From Serilophus lunatus (lineage: Eukaryota > Chordata > Aves > Passeriformes > Eurylaimidae), in assembly GCA_013399895.1 (NCBI GenBank), contig VXBA01002140.1, positions 523,826 to 587,825 on the forward strand: DNA of 64,000 bases, written 5' to 3'. The notes under the pieces were generated by a model that saw only the letters and a program-made list of their open reading frames with translations, was not told the origin of the DNA and did not search any database. Position 1 is the stretch's first letter, and every line of letters begins with the position of its first letter. Both the position numbers and the translations under genes were made by a program. Shown piece after piece: positions 13,117 through 24,305 of this stretch.

Positions 13117-13847
13117 CTGAGCATGGCACTATATGTTATGGGATATCTCTGCAACCAATTGAGGTCAGCTCTCCTGGCCATTTCTCCTCCCAGCTTCTTG
13201 TGTTCCTCCAGCTTCATCACTGGTGAGTTGAGGTTAGAAGATGAAAAGTCCTTGACTTAGAGTAAGCACTGCTCAGCAACTATTAGAACATTTATGAGTT
13301 ATCCACATTATTTTCACCCTATATTTAAAACACAGCACTGTACCAGCTACTAGGAAGAAAAGTTAACTGTGCCTTAGTTGAAACCACGACAGTGCTTTGT
13401 TCCAAACTGATTGTTGTTGCTAAGGGAACAAACTGTGGTTTAAAATAACAGGACATTTTTATGGTAGTTGATTTTATTTTGTAATATCATGAACTGAAAT
13501 AATGCAGACTGCAGATTGTAGTTGTGACTGGTATGTGTAATAGAATGGGCCTAATATCTCATTAATTAGGACAGGAGTGAGCATATTCAACCAGTACAGC
13601 AGGACTGCTTTTCCATTGACGTGCTTTAGGAAAGTGGGATACAGACCACTTGTGTACTCTTTAATTTCCTTTGAAGTAATTTGAGGTGCCTGATTACAAA
13701 ATACAAACAAAATGCATTTATGGTACATTTCAAATTCTTTCAAAATAACAAAAGAAAAAATATTGAATGTAAAACTAGTATTCTATTTGAGATGTTAAAG
13801 CTGAATTCTGTTTTTAATTGTCAAAAATGAGACTAGTAGCCTGGGAG

Positions 13848-13900
13848 TTTGGGGGGGTTTTTGGTTTGGTTTTTTTTTTTGTTTTTTTGGTTTTTTTTAA
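13848..13900 (+). repeat. T/G-rich low-complexity tract
   Basis: A run of seven Gs followed by long T runs separated by GG or G (TTTGGTTTGGTTTTT). Similar T/G-on-one-strand tracts recur at 29.1, 37.2, 50.6 and 54.0 kb, and as A/C on the + strand at 19.9 and 53.05 kb. Confidence 0.9.
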
Positions 13901-15331
13901 TTCTTTCCCCTCATATGTAAATAGCATCCTGAGAGCAATTTACGTGTCATACTAGGAGCCATGGAATGGATAAAACAAATGCAAAAGAAAAATAATGTTT
14001 CTTGGCATAGCTATATATTACCTAAAGCAACACAATATAAGGATTTCAGGGATGGGTGCACAATACACATTCCACCTCAGAGGTGTGTCTGCTACACTCT
14101 AGCTTCAACCAATGCATGTCATCACTGAAGAAAAAGCTCCTCTTGTCATACCTCTTGTTACTCTTTCCCATTCAGTATACAGCACATCCTTCTATATCTT
14201 TATGATACTCTTATGAGCAATGATAGTGATCATATACACGCAAGTGCTGATTCAGCAATGTGCTTGAGGATATGAAGACATGATTTATCTTGTTTAGTTT
14301 GATGCATGAACCATATATGTCTTTTCTTTTCCTGGTTCAAGTCTTCCCATGTGAGAAAAGCAGAACTCCTCAGTAAATTGTTACAACTCTAACGGGATAA
14401 CAACCATATTTACCATATACTGTGGATTACTATAACATAGGCTTGTAAAAGTAAATACAATTGAAAGTGATGAAAATTCCAGCCTTCTTTCAAAGGCTTG
14501 GTCCTGCAGTGCTGGCTCTATTTTAACTAGAGCTTATATTGCGGATGTTCAGCTGGTGTCCTCTCACCTGAGGGCCTCTGATTTAAGTGTCTTAGAGGGT
14601 CCTATCACAATTCAGCAGATTTACTGAATTTCGAAATTTGTTGAATTGTAAAAGGTTTGCTATTGTGACACTTCTGTACTTCCTGTACTTGGATTTTGTA
14701 TCTGAATCCAAGAAATTGTTGGGGAAAACTCACTGACTGCTTTGAACTGTAAGTTTTATCATTTAAAAAATGGATGTCTTTTCCAGGGAACTTGCCTCTC
14801 CGACTCCACTGACAAAACAGCTAACCATTGAAATATTCTTGGCTGTGAACTATGCTCCAAGACATGTGATGTTCATATATGGTCTTTTGGCTGCCTACAC
14901 TTATGCCCATCTGCTGGGATGGCATGATGCCAGCACACACAGTGACATGCCAGTTTTTTGGGGCAAGGAGCGCCAACCATGAATGGTTTCACACAGGCAA
15001 GGTGCCGATTGCTTCAAGTACCATTTCTTTTGGAAGAATCCTTTCTTTTATAGGATTGCCACACTGTTGCCATAGGACTCTTTAACACTGGTAACTTTGT
15101 GTCCTAATAAAATACTTAACTATCAAGGAGGGACCTAAGAGGCTGGAGAAAAATTGAGACTAGCAAATACAGTTTGAAATGCTGTCTGATGCATATGAAA
15201 CATGGATTATTTGAAATAACATTTATGGATATGTTAAACAGGAGCACGGAGTGGTTCTGGTTTTATTTATCATGTTTTTAAACGACGAAAATTGAATTCT
15301 CATTGACACAAGAGAACTTGTCAGTACACGG

Positions 15332-15349
15332 TGTGATCAATTAATCACA
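15332..15349. repeat. Near-perfect 18-bp palindrome TGTGATCAATTAATCACA
   Basis: The 18-mer equals its own reverse complement at 16 of 18 positions. It contains TGATCAAT and TTAATCA half-sites of the type bound by homeodomain and PBX/HOX proteins. No transposon explains it. Function is inferred from motif form only. Confidence 0.85.
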
Positions 15350-17278
15350 AAACTTTAGTGTTTCCACAACAGTCAATAACCAATTAAGTAATTCTGAGCA
15401 CAGAGTTGTCTCAATGAAAGTGGGGGGCAGATGAGCATAAGATCAAGAGGTCAAAAGAGAGAAGAAATTTAACACAGGATTTGAATTTGAAAAGGTACTA
15501 GTGACCTGGAGAAATAAAGCATGACTTTCCAAGGAGAGCAACTTGTGACAAAATGAGAGGGTTACTGCAAAGATGATCAACTGATGGATGAGAATGTGAT
15601 GCTGAGGGTATAAACAGAAGAAAACAGAATAGAATAATACAGTTCACTCTTAAATAATTTTATCCCTTTAAAAACAAAGAAAGCTTACTATAATTTGAAA
15701 AAGGGTTATTTTTGCATATGTTTTCTATGATGTCTAACTACAGAAGAATTTGAGTTTCCCCTCTGCTTCAGAAATGTCTTGAAATGTCAAAACATACCTT
15801 GTTCAGTATTGGATGATTACCCCAAGCCCTAGGCTATCTGCTTTTTAGGATTGATAGATCTGTCTTTCTCGTCCTGAGCAGAAATTTCATCCATATTAGT
15901 ATTAGTAACTATTTTTGAATAAGAAGCACTTGTTCCAAAATTCTCTTGACAGAGGAAATGTGTAATTGATAAATTCTCCAAAGGCAGAATCAGAGGAGTG
16001 ACTAAGTCTTAGCAATGCAAAGGCTAGTTAAGGGCAGTAATGATGTCACTACAGTCACTCCAACTACCTTTAAAATGCACTGAGGAATCCATAGGGAGAG
16101 GGACATAGGTCTTCCTAAACTTCTCTGTGGCCCTAAACTATAGTAAGGAAAATGCTTTTGACTATTTTCTTTCTGTGACTCATCTCTGATATTTGTTTTT
16201 TCCCTTTTCAAAATGATAACCTAATATTCTTCCTCAACAAATATCTCACCAGGTTTAAGAATTTTTGATACATTAGAGACTTTTTTTCTGAACTTGGGCT
16301 CTCAAAGTAAATCATTTCCTTCCCTCTGAACCCCCTTGAAGCCCAGTAGCTTAGTGGTTTGTTCACAGTGCCTTTAGCAAGAAATATCAAGGGACAGCCA
16401 CTAAAGAATGTATTATTTCTTGAGAAAGACAGAACTAATAAAACACATTTGGTTTCTAATTCTTCCTCTGACTGCACATTTGTTAGACTTACAGAAATGT
16501 AGAGACTTCGAGGGACTTTTGATCTAAATTTGTGTTTAAGTACATCTGACTCAAAAGAATTTACTCATCTAATTCTCAGCAACTACACTGAGGACTGGGT
16601 ACCACATTACCTTGGTGGATTTGGGACATAAATTCTCAGTTATTTCCTATTCCTCTTTCGATTCCTCCTAGTTTCTAACAAGAATCTAACAGTATCTAAC
16701 CTCTACTGGCCACAGCAAAACTAGTTAAGATGTAGCTACAGAGGGAATAATGATGGTTATTATATCTCAGATTATGTAATAGTTTCTATTCCACAACTTT
16801 CTGAAGCTGAAATTGTCAAGGCTTTTTCCAAGAGTGGCCTTATTGCTGAACATATACTAAATAATGGGTTGGTAATTTTACAATATGAGGAGAAAAACTA
16901 CTTTGCTATTATAAAAAATTAGACCTCATAACTTTTTAACAGTTATGGAGCCAAATGATCCTGAAATAAAAGTCGAAGGTTGTCATGGAAACCATGCTTT
17001 GAGGAGAAGTGCATTTGTATTCATTTTTTCTGGTCTTCGTAAATTCTGTACCAATTTCCACTTCTGCAACGCTGAAAAAACCCACAGGTATTCAAATAAT
17101 CTTGTGCCTCAACTTGATTTAAGAGTTAAACATGTTCGCTCATTGCTTTTATCAGTATTTGCATTGTATTCATTTAACTGGCAAAACCATAAAATGAGAA
17201 GCTGCTTCTATCCATCAAGATCAAGCTTCAAACAATTTTTTTCCAAATATAATTATCTTATTCAAGTGAACTGAGAAC

Positions 17279-17325
17279 TTAATGACTTAACATGGTGAAG
17301 AGGAAATGAGAAATTAAGTCATTAA
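17279..17325. repeat. Perfect 12-bp inverted repeat, 23-bp spacer
   Basis: TTAATGACTTAA at 17,279-17,290 is repeated as its exact reverse complement TTAAGTCATTAA at 17,314-17,325. Each arm holds an AP-1/ATF-like TGACTTA core next to a homeodomain-like TTAAT. The element could form a stem or act as a paired binding site. It is not part of a recognised repeat family. Confidence 0.9.
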
Positions 17326-19678
17326 TGCTCCGGCAATAATTACTGTAAAAAATGCATTTTCAAAACTGATTGTTGATTTGGTTGGTCACAATCATCCCTT
17401 TAATGTGCTCATTTACACTTTCAGACTCCAAGACATATAAAAAATGGTGATGCTTTTGTACTAAAATGAAACACATTTGCTTTCTGCTGATAGATGGGGC
17501 ATAAATTAACATAATTCCATCAAAGGTGATGGAACTACATTAATTTAAACTGGGAAAATGCTTATATCTGAACAGCTACTCCTTCAGCATATGCTCACAC
17601 TTATTCCATCACATTACTGTTTTCCCAAAAGCTTACACGTGGCACCCTTCTGGCCTGCATTTACAGTGTCATTCATAGGAAAGTGCCCATGCACCTGACT
17701 AGACTCTTTGAGAGACACTCCAAGGTATTTCTGAAATGCAGAAAGATTGTTGGGTAAAAAGAATGAGAACAAAATGTTCACAGTATACTGGCATACAGTG
17801 CAACTCCTAGAACAAAATAATGAGTCTAGAAAAGTTGCATTGTTGGGAAGATTGAGGATGGTCACAACAAGCTTCCAAAACTTTACATGCAGAGATAGTC
17901 TGAAAATTTTAGCATTAAACCACTTGAATGTGGAAATTCCTGTAGATATAGGAAAAAATCTACTCTCAAATCTGATTTTTTTTGTCTCAGCTCATCAATT
18001 TATCAGGTTGGCAACCCTGCTGTCCAGTTATTGTTGTGAGGCAATGTAACCCTTAAAGCTGATGGCCGCTAGTTTGAAGTAGAAGTTCTGAAATAATGAC
18101 TGATTTCTGCTGAGACCCCTGAATGACACAATTACTTTATTGAATAAGAGAGAAAATACTGCATGGAAAAATCTTTGCTTCTTTTGCAAGGTATTGCAGA
18201 GATGGGTTTATGAACAAGATTATATGAAGTACAGGGAAAGTGGATACCAGTATTTCTCGTACAGAACGATCCATGTTTCAAATGTCTTCATAATTACTGT
18301 GGATCACTGTTCTTTGAACAGCTGCCTGTTTGCCGGGAATTAGTTCAAAATTAGAGAGGACAAAAGAAAATGATGGTTCTGAAGCAAGTACAATCAGGGA
18401 CTGTAAAGCAGGGTGAAAGTGCTCGTCATTTTAAATATAGATCGGGGAGGCCCTATTTCTTCAAAAAGCCATTCTATCCAATGATTGAGAAATTATTTAG
18501 ACCATCTCTCAGAATGCTTTTAAGTGTTTAGATTTATTAATTTATTAATTTGTGATATTTATTCATTCTTTAACTTTGCTCTCCTTTTAAGGATGGATTT
18601 ATCCACTGTACTGTGCTAAGGAATCCTGGCAATGCATTCCAGGGGACCAGGATATTTTGAGTAGTAAATTTCAATCTAAACACACTAAATGCCAAATCTT
18701 GAATCCCCTCTTTGACTTGCAAATATATGAAAACGTTTTGAAATTTATTTGGGAAAATACTCACTGACTTTGCATGCCTAACTTGGTGAAAAGTTGACCA
18801 AGTATTGTACAAAGATATAAAGCAAGTCAGCCAGAAAGAGAAACAAGAGAGTGATGATAAAAATCTGTGGAAGAAATAGATCATCTGAAAGTGTCTTTTT
18901 ACCATGCAAACATAATATACTTTTCTGGATATTTAGGTAATAATTACCTAATTATCTTTCAACAATCCATGCTTTATTCCTGCTCCTTTTGCTACCTGAC
19001 ACCAATTTTTGTATCTACAATAATGTAGAAATTATGTACACACATTATTACAGCTTGATCCTGTTTAATTAGTTGCCTGGGAAAGAAAGATAATGTCTTA
19101 TTATTTATCAGAGGATAGTCAACTTACTCTGTGTTTAGAGATAATTACCCACACTGTAGAGTGGGAAGACATCCTGCAATTAGCACAGAGCTAAAACTAG
19201 TCCTTTTTTCAGGGAAGGCAGTGAGTCCTGAAGGCAGTAACACCTTCTAATTCTCAGCTATCATTAAAGTCTTTTAGACACTGTAAGACTCCATTTTACG
19301 GAAGTTATTCTTTAGTGTAATTTCAGAACTGCCTTCTCCATTTGTTTCATATTGCAGTCTTCAAATTCCACTGTTTGAAGGATTCATTAGCAATGTCTTT
19401 TCTCTGTATACACTTCTGTAGGCTTTGTGTGTGGTCTCCTAGAATGTATGGACCTTCTTCCTATCTGATTGAGGATCTGGTGTCCTTAGCCCATTAACTT
19501 GGCTTCTATACTTCTCTGCTAAAATCTTCTGCAAAGTTGAAGAGCTATACATTGGAAATAATGTACACTTTCCTTATCTTCTTATCTTTGAGGATGAATA
19601 CTAGGTTAAAACATCACCATTCCTCCTCCTCATCAACTTCCTTAACCTGTTCCCACAACTATAGGAAAGTTCCTGCAG

Positions 19679-19700
19679 AACTAGTATTCAACTAGTATTC
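19679..19700 (+). repeat. 11-bp tandem duplication
   Basis: AACTAGTATTC occurs twice without a gap, followed a few bases later by a partial third copy (GTATTCAACTA). This is a minor local slippage event. Confidence 0.88.
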
Positions 19701-19779
19701 CTGTATTCAACTATATGTCTGGACAAGTCGCTTAACGTGTTTCTGTCAGGAGAGATGTCATTGTTTGTCAAGTAAATCT

Positions 19780-19780
<1 letters not shown>

Positions 19781-19816
<36 letters not shown>
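19781..19816 (+). repeat. Poly(A) run of 36
   Basis: Thirty-six uninterrupted A residues, followed by GCAAACAAAAAAAGC. It could be the tail of a retrocopied transcript or a simple mononucleotide expansion. No AATAAA signal sits 10-30 bases upstream and I could not find a flanking duplication, so a retrocopy is not supported. Confidence 0.95.
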
Positions 19817-19817
<1 letters not shown>

Positions 19818-20387
19818 CAAACAAAAAAAGCCCTTCAGGGACTAGCTGGAAGTCCATTCCCATTACTAATGTAGCTGAAGATACCTCCCAGCCATTTGGG
19901 TCTGCAATTCTGTGACTCATAAAAAAAACCCAAAACCAAACAAAACCCCAAACCCCTTATTTCTTTACTACTGTAAATTTTTTTTAACTTTGCTCATTCA
20001 GAATTGAATTGCTTTGTGGAAACCATTTGGATTTTATCAGACAGGTCTTGTGACATCCTGCCTGCTGGGCAGTTGTTGGAGTCTGTTTGGTTTTTCTTCT
20101 CATCTGATCCTACACCTGCCGCATAATTAGCTGCTGGAAAAATCTGTTCCCAGGCTTTAAGCTTCACAGTAATTAAGCTCCTATTTACTATATACTCAGG
20201 GGAATTTCACCAGGCAGACCATCCCAGAGCTAGTGCTACATTTCCATTCCTTTTCACAGTAAATTTCAAAATTCAATTTATTTTATTTTTTTTTTGTTTT
20301 TCCTTAGAGAGCAATGAAGTCCAAAGATTCTTTATGAATCAGAATTTTGTCTAAATCAGTCTTTACAATCCATGGTCTACACTCTTT
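19817..20387. other. Non-coding spacer with A/C-rich tract
   Basis: It includes an A/C-rich low-complexity tract at 19,921-19,957 (AAACCCAAAACCAAAC-like), which is the strand complement of the T/G tracts elsewhere. The segment about 19,830-19,920, ending CAATTCTGTGACTC, might be a degraded CR1 tail, but the match is too short to call. Confidence 0.5.
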
Positions 20388-20775
20388 TGTCTGGTTTTGA
20401 TTAGGTTAGAGTTAATTTTCTTCCCTAGTAGCTGGTACAGTGCTGTGTTTTGGCTTGAGTGTGAGAATAATGTTGGTAACACACTAATGTTTTAGTTGTT
20501 GCTGTGTAGTGCTTACTGTAAGTCAAAAGTTTTCAGTGTCCCATACTCTGCCAGCAAGGAGGTGCACAAGAAGCTGGCATGGAGCATGTGCAAAGTATGA
20601 GACCCAGGCTGGCAAAAGGGATAGTCCATGCCTTAGAAACTGGGGAGAGTGTGCTGGGGGAAGCTGCTTACAGGTCACAGATGGGTTGGGCAGTGGTCAG
20701 CAAGTGGTGAGCAGTTACTTTATGCATCACTTTTTTTTTCTTGGGTTTTATTCTCCTCTTTTTGTTATCTCCCTT

Positions 20776-20777
<2 letters not shown>

Positions 20778-20855
<78 letters not shown>
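20778..20855 (+). repeat. (AAT)26 microsatellite inside the LTR
   Basis: Seventy-eight bases of uninterrupted AAT units lie within the sense solo LTR, about 17 bases before its poly(A) signal. The apparent poly-Asn and poly-Ile ORFs across it are artefacts of the repeat. Confidence 0.97.
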
Positions 20856-20871
20856 TCACTTTTGTTCAATT

Positions 20872-20877
20872 ATTAAA
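20872..20877 (+). promoter_or_regulatory. LTR polyadenylation signal (ATTAAA)
   Basis: ATTAAACTGTTCTTATCTC sits about 65 bases from the LTR 3' end, the same relative place as in the antisense sister LTR. Confidence 0.65.
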
Positions 20878-21158
20878 CTGTTCTTATCTCGATCCACAGG
20901 TTTTACCAGTTCTTTTCCTCAGCTGAGATTAAACCAGGACATCGCTTTACAGTGAACGTCTGAGCACATGCTTTGCCTCATATCCTGTTGTGGCTCTGTA
21001 CGAAAGCAGACCTTTACAGTGCACCTGTTCCATCTCTAATACAGGAATCATGTACAACAGTTCGGAGTTCTTTAGAACCAGACCAGATTTCTTTGGTAAC
21101 TGTGATAAGTTAAAACGAAAGTGCTTGCAGGTGTAGAGGATAAAGTGCAAAAGACAGA

Positions 21159-21213
<55 letters not shown>

Positions 21214-21253
21214 TAATAATAATAATAATAATACCAAATAATATAATAATAAA
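21159..21253 (+). repeat. Interrupted (AAT)n microsatellite
   Basis: About 95 bases of AAT units with two interruptions (an ATAT slip near 21,212 and a CCAAA break near 21,234). It lies about 300 bases from the array inside the LTR and ends at the start of the CR1 tail. ORFs rich in Tyr or Ile on the - strand are repeat artefacts. Confidence 0.96.
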
Positions 21254-21267
21254 CCCAAACCACAAAC

Positions 21268-21428
21268 ACTTGGAACAGGTTGGCTAAAACACTCTTGGAC
21301 TCTCCACCTTTTGAGATTTTCAAAGCTTAACTGGACAAGTTTCTGAGGAATCCAATCATGGATCACCCTGCTTTATACTGGAGGACTTTTGAAGGACTTT
21401 TCTAAATCATTCCATGATTCAATGAATT
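21268..21428 (+). mobile_element. CR1 LINE 3' end, sense
   Basis: It reads CTTGGAACAGGTTGGCTAAAA, then CTTTTGAGATTTTCAAAG, CTGGACAAGTTTCTGAGGAA, a CACCCTGCTTTATACTGGAGG block and a degraded CCATGATTCAATGA octamer tail. This is the order of the last CR1 coding segment and 3' UTR. It is strongly 5'-truncated and diverged. Confidence 0.85.
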
Positions 21429-23800
21429 AACAACTGTGAGTGAAGTACAATTCTCACATGAAATACTCAGCACTATATTCAGAAGGTTTGGATGCACCTA
21501 GGTGGACTAAGGAGGAGGACTGTATCCTGTCAGCAGAGTGTTTTCTCATCAACATTCACCAGTTTTTGACTTTAGCCCTCATTATGGGACAAAAGAGCTG
21601 CAAGATCTGCTTTCAAAGTCTGTGATTGACCCTGTTTGTACTACTTAGAAAGATATTTCATTTGTCCATAAATTGGGACAAAATGTCTGGAGGGATGGAA
21701 AAACCTATGAACGAATCTGTGTTTGTAAAACATTCTGCACAATGAAAGAAGTATTTTGATGTAAAATAAAGTGAAAAATTAATCTGCTAAGCTTTGTTCA
21801 ACTTCATGAAAAGAGACAGGAGAATTTTTGTCTGTAAGTGGAAAGTATTACCCTTTAGCTTTGGTATGTGTATATTCAGTTCTAGATAGTTAAATAGATT
21901 ACAGTTAGGGATATATTGACATTTTCCAGAGTTTATATGCATATAACTTGGATAGATCTGGCAGATTGCCCCATGTGTTATTTCCTGTATATAAAAGCCC
22001 TGATAATGATAAAGGCATACAAAATTCAAAGTATTTGTTGTTTCTAACTGGAGATCTTAATAATTGCTGTCCAGTTTTACTGCAGGAACATTAGCAGAAA
22101 ATACATTCATCTGAGATCTTGACCACTAGTAGATCATTCCCCTGATTTTATTTTATTTAAGCACTCTCCACATAGAAGAGTTTGAACACATTAACTGGAA
22201 AATTATTTATATTTTTGTTTTTCAAATATCAGTATATGCCTGAAAACTGTACTGCAAGTCTAGTAGAAAAAATGTTTATTGCTTCTGGAAATGGGCCATG
22301 GTGGGATACACTGCTACTTTACAGTTAAAGATAAGCAACCATATTTTAGTTAATAATCCTGGGAGTCAGCCAGCCTAATCCCTTTTTATTCATAAATTTG
22401 GTTCTCAGTAAGCCATATATGTGAACTCAGCACTGTGAAGGGGTTTTGGTTGTATATACAGCAAAAATTATTCAGTTTTCAGAGCAAAGACATTCTAAGA
22501 ATATATATAATATTTTGGGGCTCTGCCCAAAAGGAGAGATATCTTCATGTCAAAATCAGCTCAAGGGATTGCAATGTAATTCTTAACTTTAACAATTGAG
22601 ATAAACTATAAAGTGAAAAATTTTAACACCTAAAGAATTCATGAGAGAATTCTTACTGCTACTAAAGCAATAATTCTACAAGAAATGCTTTTATGTGGCC
22701 CTGTCTTTGTTGAAAAGGCTTCTAGCATGTGCCTACGTCAATTATGATATTTAAGTATGTCAGGATTGCAAGAAACTGACTGTTCTGTTTCTGGTATTGG
22801 AATCACCCTGTATATATTAGTGCAGTAGTCCTCCTGATTTAATTGCCCTGGGGGGATATCTAGAATAATTAATCATAATGACTGTATTTTGAAATGTGCA
22901 TCTCTGATACATTTTAATGTATCTGTTTTAAATGCTGGAGAGCCAGTCTGTTCCAAATGTCCACAGGAGGCCAGGGTATGCTACATGGCAAATTCCCAAA
23001 TATAAGAAATCTAGCTTTTGGGCCAGAGGCGTAGAAAGTAGGGAAGTTTCTCAAAGATACAGGAAAAGCCTAGATTACAAAGGATAATCCTTTTGGATGT
23101 GAAAAGGGAAGAGTTTTTGTGGTAGTAGTAGGCTAGCTAGACTTCAAAGAAAGCTATTAAAGGCAGAAGGAAAATCCTGATGACCTTGACTGGAGTCCAA
23201 GTTTGACTGTTTTTGGCTTGTTTCTTTGATTTATTCTACTAAATAAAAAGAAAATAATGTTTCAAAAAGCTGTGTGGAGTCATTTCATGTTTGTCTTAAG
23301 GCATGGACAGAAGTGTTCTGGCAAACTGTAGTAACACATTTTAAGATGTTGCTGGTCCAAGTTGCCTGTCTTTTCCTCTGTAGCTGCTTCTCATCCTTGT
23401 AAATCCAAACGTCAGCAGAATGTGACATGTGCCTATATCCTGTTGGTCCAACTTACCACACTCTATAGCTCAAGCAAACAATGGAAAAGAATGTGCCTAC
23501 AGGTTTGGAAACAGGGCTCTGTCGAGAAACAGGATCTTCTGGCACACACATCCTGAGAAGCAGCACTCTCAGCAGTGCACACATTGGGAAGACTGATGAT
23601 GGTAGGGTTGTGTGTACTACAAACTGACTCATTGACCACAACTGTTTTTTGATGGGTTATTTGCCCTTTCCTCTAAGAGTCTTGCACTGGCCAGTGTGAG
23701 AGTCAAGATACTGGGTAAGAAGGAACCAAAACAATGAAACCAGATCAAACCTTGCCTGACTATGGTTATACTCAAACATACTCTGAACATAACAGTCAGA
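21429..23800. other. Unique AT-rich non-coding sequence
   Basis: No gene or repeat family is recognised. The stretch about 22,940-23,280 is somewhat purine-rich but otherwise unremarkable. ORFs of up to 80 codons look random. Confidence 0.55.
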
Positions 23801-24305
23801 CGAGTTCAAAATGCCCCTCTGCTCTGCACTGGTGCAGCCTCAGATTGAATATTGTGTGCAGTTTTGGGCAGCACAATATAAGAAAGATATTGAACTATTA
23901 GAGCCTGAAGGAAGGCAAGGAAGATGGTGAAGGGCCTTGAGGGGAAGCCGCATGAGGAGCAGCTGAGATAACTTGCTCTGTTCAGCCTGGAGAAGGGAAA
24001 CTGAGAGAAGACCTTGTTTCGGTCTACAACTTCCTGTGAGGGAAAGGAGTAGAGGCGTATCTCTCTGATGACCAGTGACAGAACCTGAGGGAATGGCCTG
24101 AAGTTGTGTCAGGAGAGGTTTAGGTTGAGATTTAGGAAAAATTTCTTCATCCAGGGGTTGTTGGGTGCTGGAAGAGGCTTCCAAGTGAAGTCGTCGCAAC
24201 ACCAAACCTGACAGAGTTCAAGGAGCATCTGAAAAATGCTCTCAGGCACATGATGTGACTCTTGGGGACGATCCTTTGCAGAGCCAGGAGTTATAGTTGA
24301 TCTAT
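23801..24305 (+). mobile_element. CR1 LINE fragment, sense
   Basis: It shows CTCTGCACTGGTGCAGCCTC, TGTGTGCAGTTTTGGGCAGC, AAGAAAGATATTGAACTA, GAGGAGCAGCTGAGATAAC, CTGTTCAGCCTGGAGAAGG and TGACCAGTGACAGAACCTGA. These are in the order of the C-terminal CR1 ORF2 coding region, followed by a 3' end with CCTTTGCAGAGCCAGGAGTT. That end is a different subfamily type from the copies at 31.6 and 41 kb. Frameshifts and stops are frequent, and the octamer tail is eroded. Confidence 0.92.

Larger units (their letters stand above)
12828..13391 (-). mobile_element. Solo LTR of avian endogenous retrovirus, antisense
   Basis: The + strand begins TGTGGTTTATCCCAGCAGG and ends with a TTAACT / GAAACCACGACA block. 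That is the reverse complement of a widespread avian ERV LTR, which starts TG, has GAGTTAATTTTCTTC near its 5' end and ends CCACGACA or similar. Other landmarks in order are GCTGCTCACTTACTCCCC, the poly(A) signal complement at 12,953-12,958, a TATA complement at 13,109-13,116, CTCCCAGCTTCTTGTG and TAAGCACTGCTCAGCAACTA. The sense copy at 20,388-20,941 shares this order. No retroviral internal region lies on either side, so this is a solo LTR left by recombination. I see no convincing target-site duplication. The 140-codon ORF over 12,804-13,226 is a by-product of the LTR sequence, not a gene. Confidence 0.9.
13901..19780. other. Unique AT-rich non-coding sequence
   Basis: No transposon is recognised over nearly 6 kb. 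Two inverted-repeat sites stand out (15,332-15,349 and 17,279-17,325) and both sit in motif-rich AT sequence of the kind seen in vertebrate non-coding enhancers. The 109-codon ORF at 16,945-17,274 has no recognisable domain and overlaps one of these stretches. Confidence 0.55.
20388..20941 (+). mobile_element. Solo LTR of avian endogenous retrovirus, sense
   Basis: It starts TGTCTGGTTTTGATTAGG with GAGTTAATTTTCTTCC just inside, and ends TTAAACCAGGACA. These ends and the internal order (TAGTGCTTACTGTAAGTCAA, GGTGCACAAGAAGCTGG, AAAGGGATAGTCCATGCC, ATTAAACTGTTCTTATCTC) match the antisense LTR at 12,828-13,391 and a common avian ERV LTR, probably ERVL-type (family name not certain). The usual TATA segment seems lost or degraded. 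A 78-base AAT array has grown between U3 and the poly(A) signal. Flanking pentamers TCTTT and TCGCT agree at only three of five positions, so no clean target duplication is seen. No internal retroviral genes remain. Confidence 0.88.

Noticed and set aside
12804..13226. 140-codon ORF
   Set aside because: It lies across the antisense solo LTR in a non-retroviral frame.
19830..19920. Possible CR1 tail ending CAATTCTGTGACTC
   Set aside because: Only one degraded octamer-like word and no upstream CR1 landmarks.
20509..20955. 148-codon ORF with a long poly-Ile/poly-Asn stretch
   Set aside because: It is the translation of the AAT microsatellite inside the solo LTR; all frames across a pure trinucleotide array stay open.
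20947..21366. 139-codon - strand ORF with poly-Tyr
   Set aside because: It is produced by the second AAT array plus a CR1 tail; no start, domain or conservation argument supports it.
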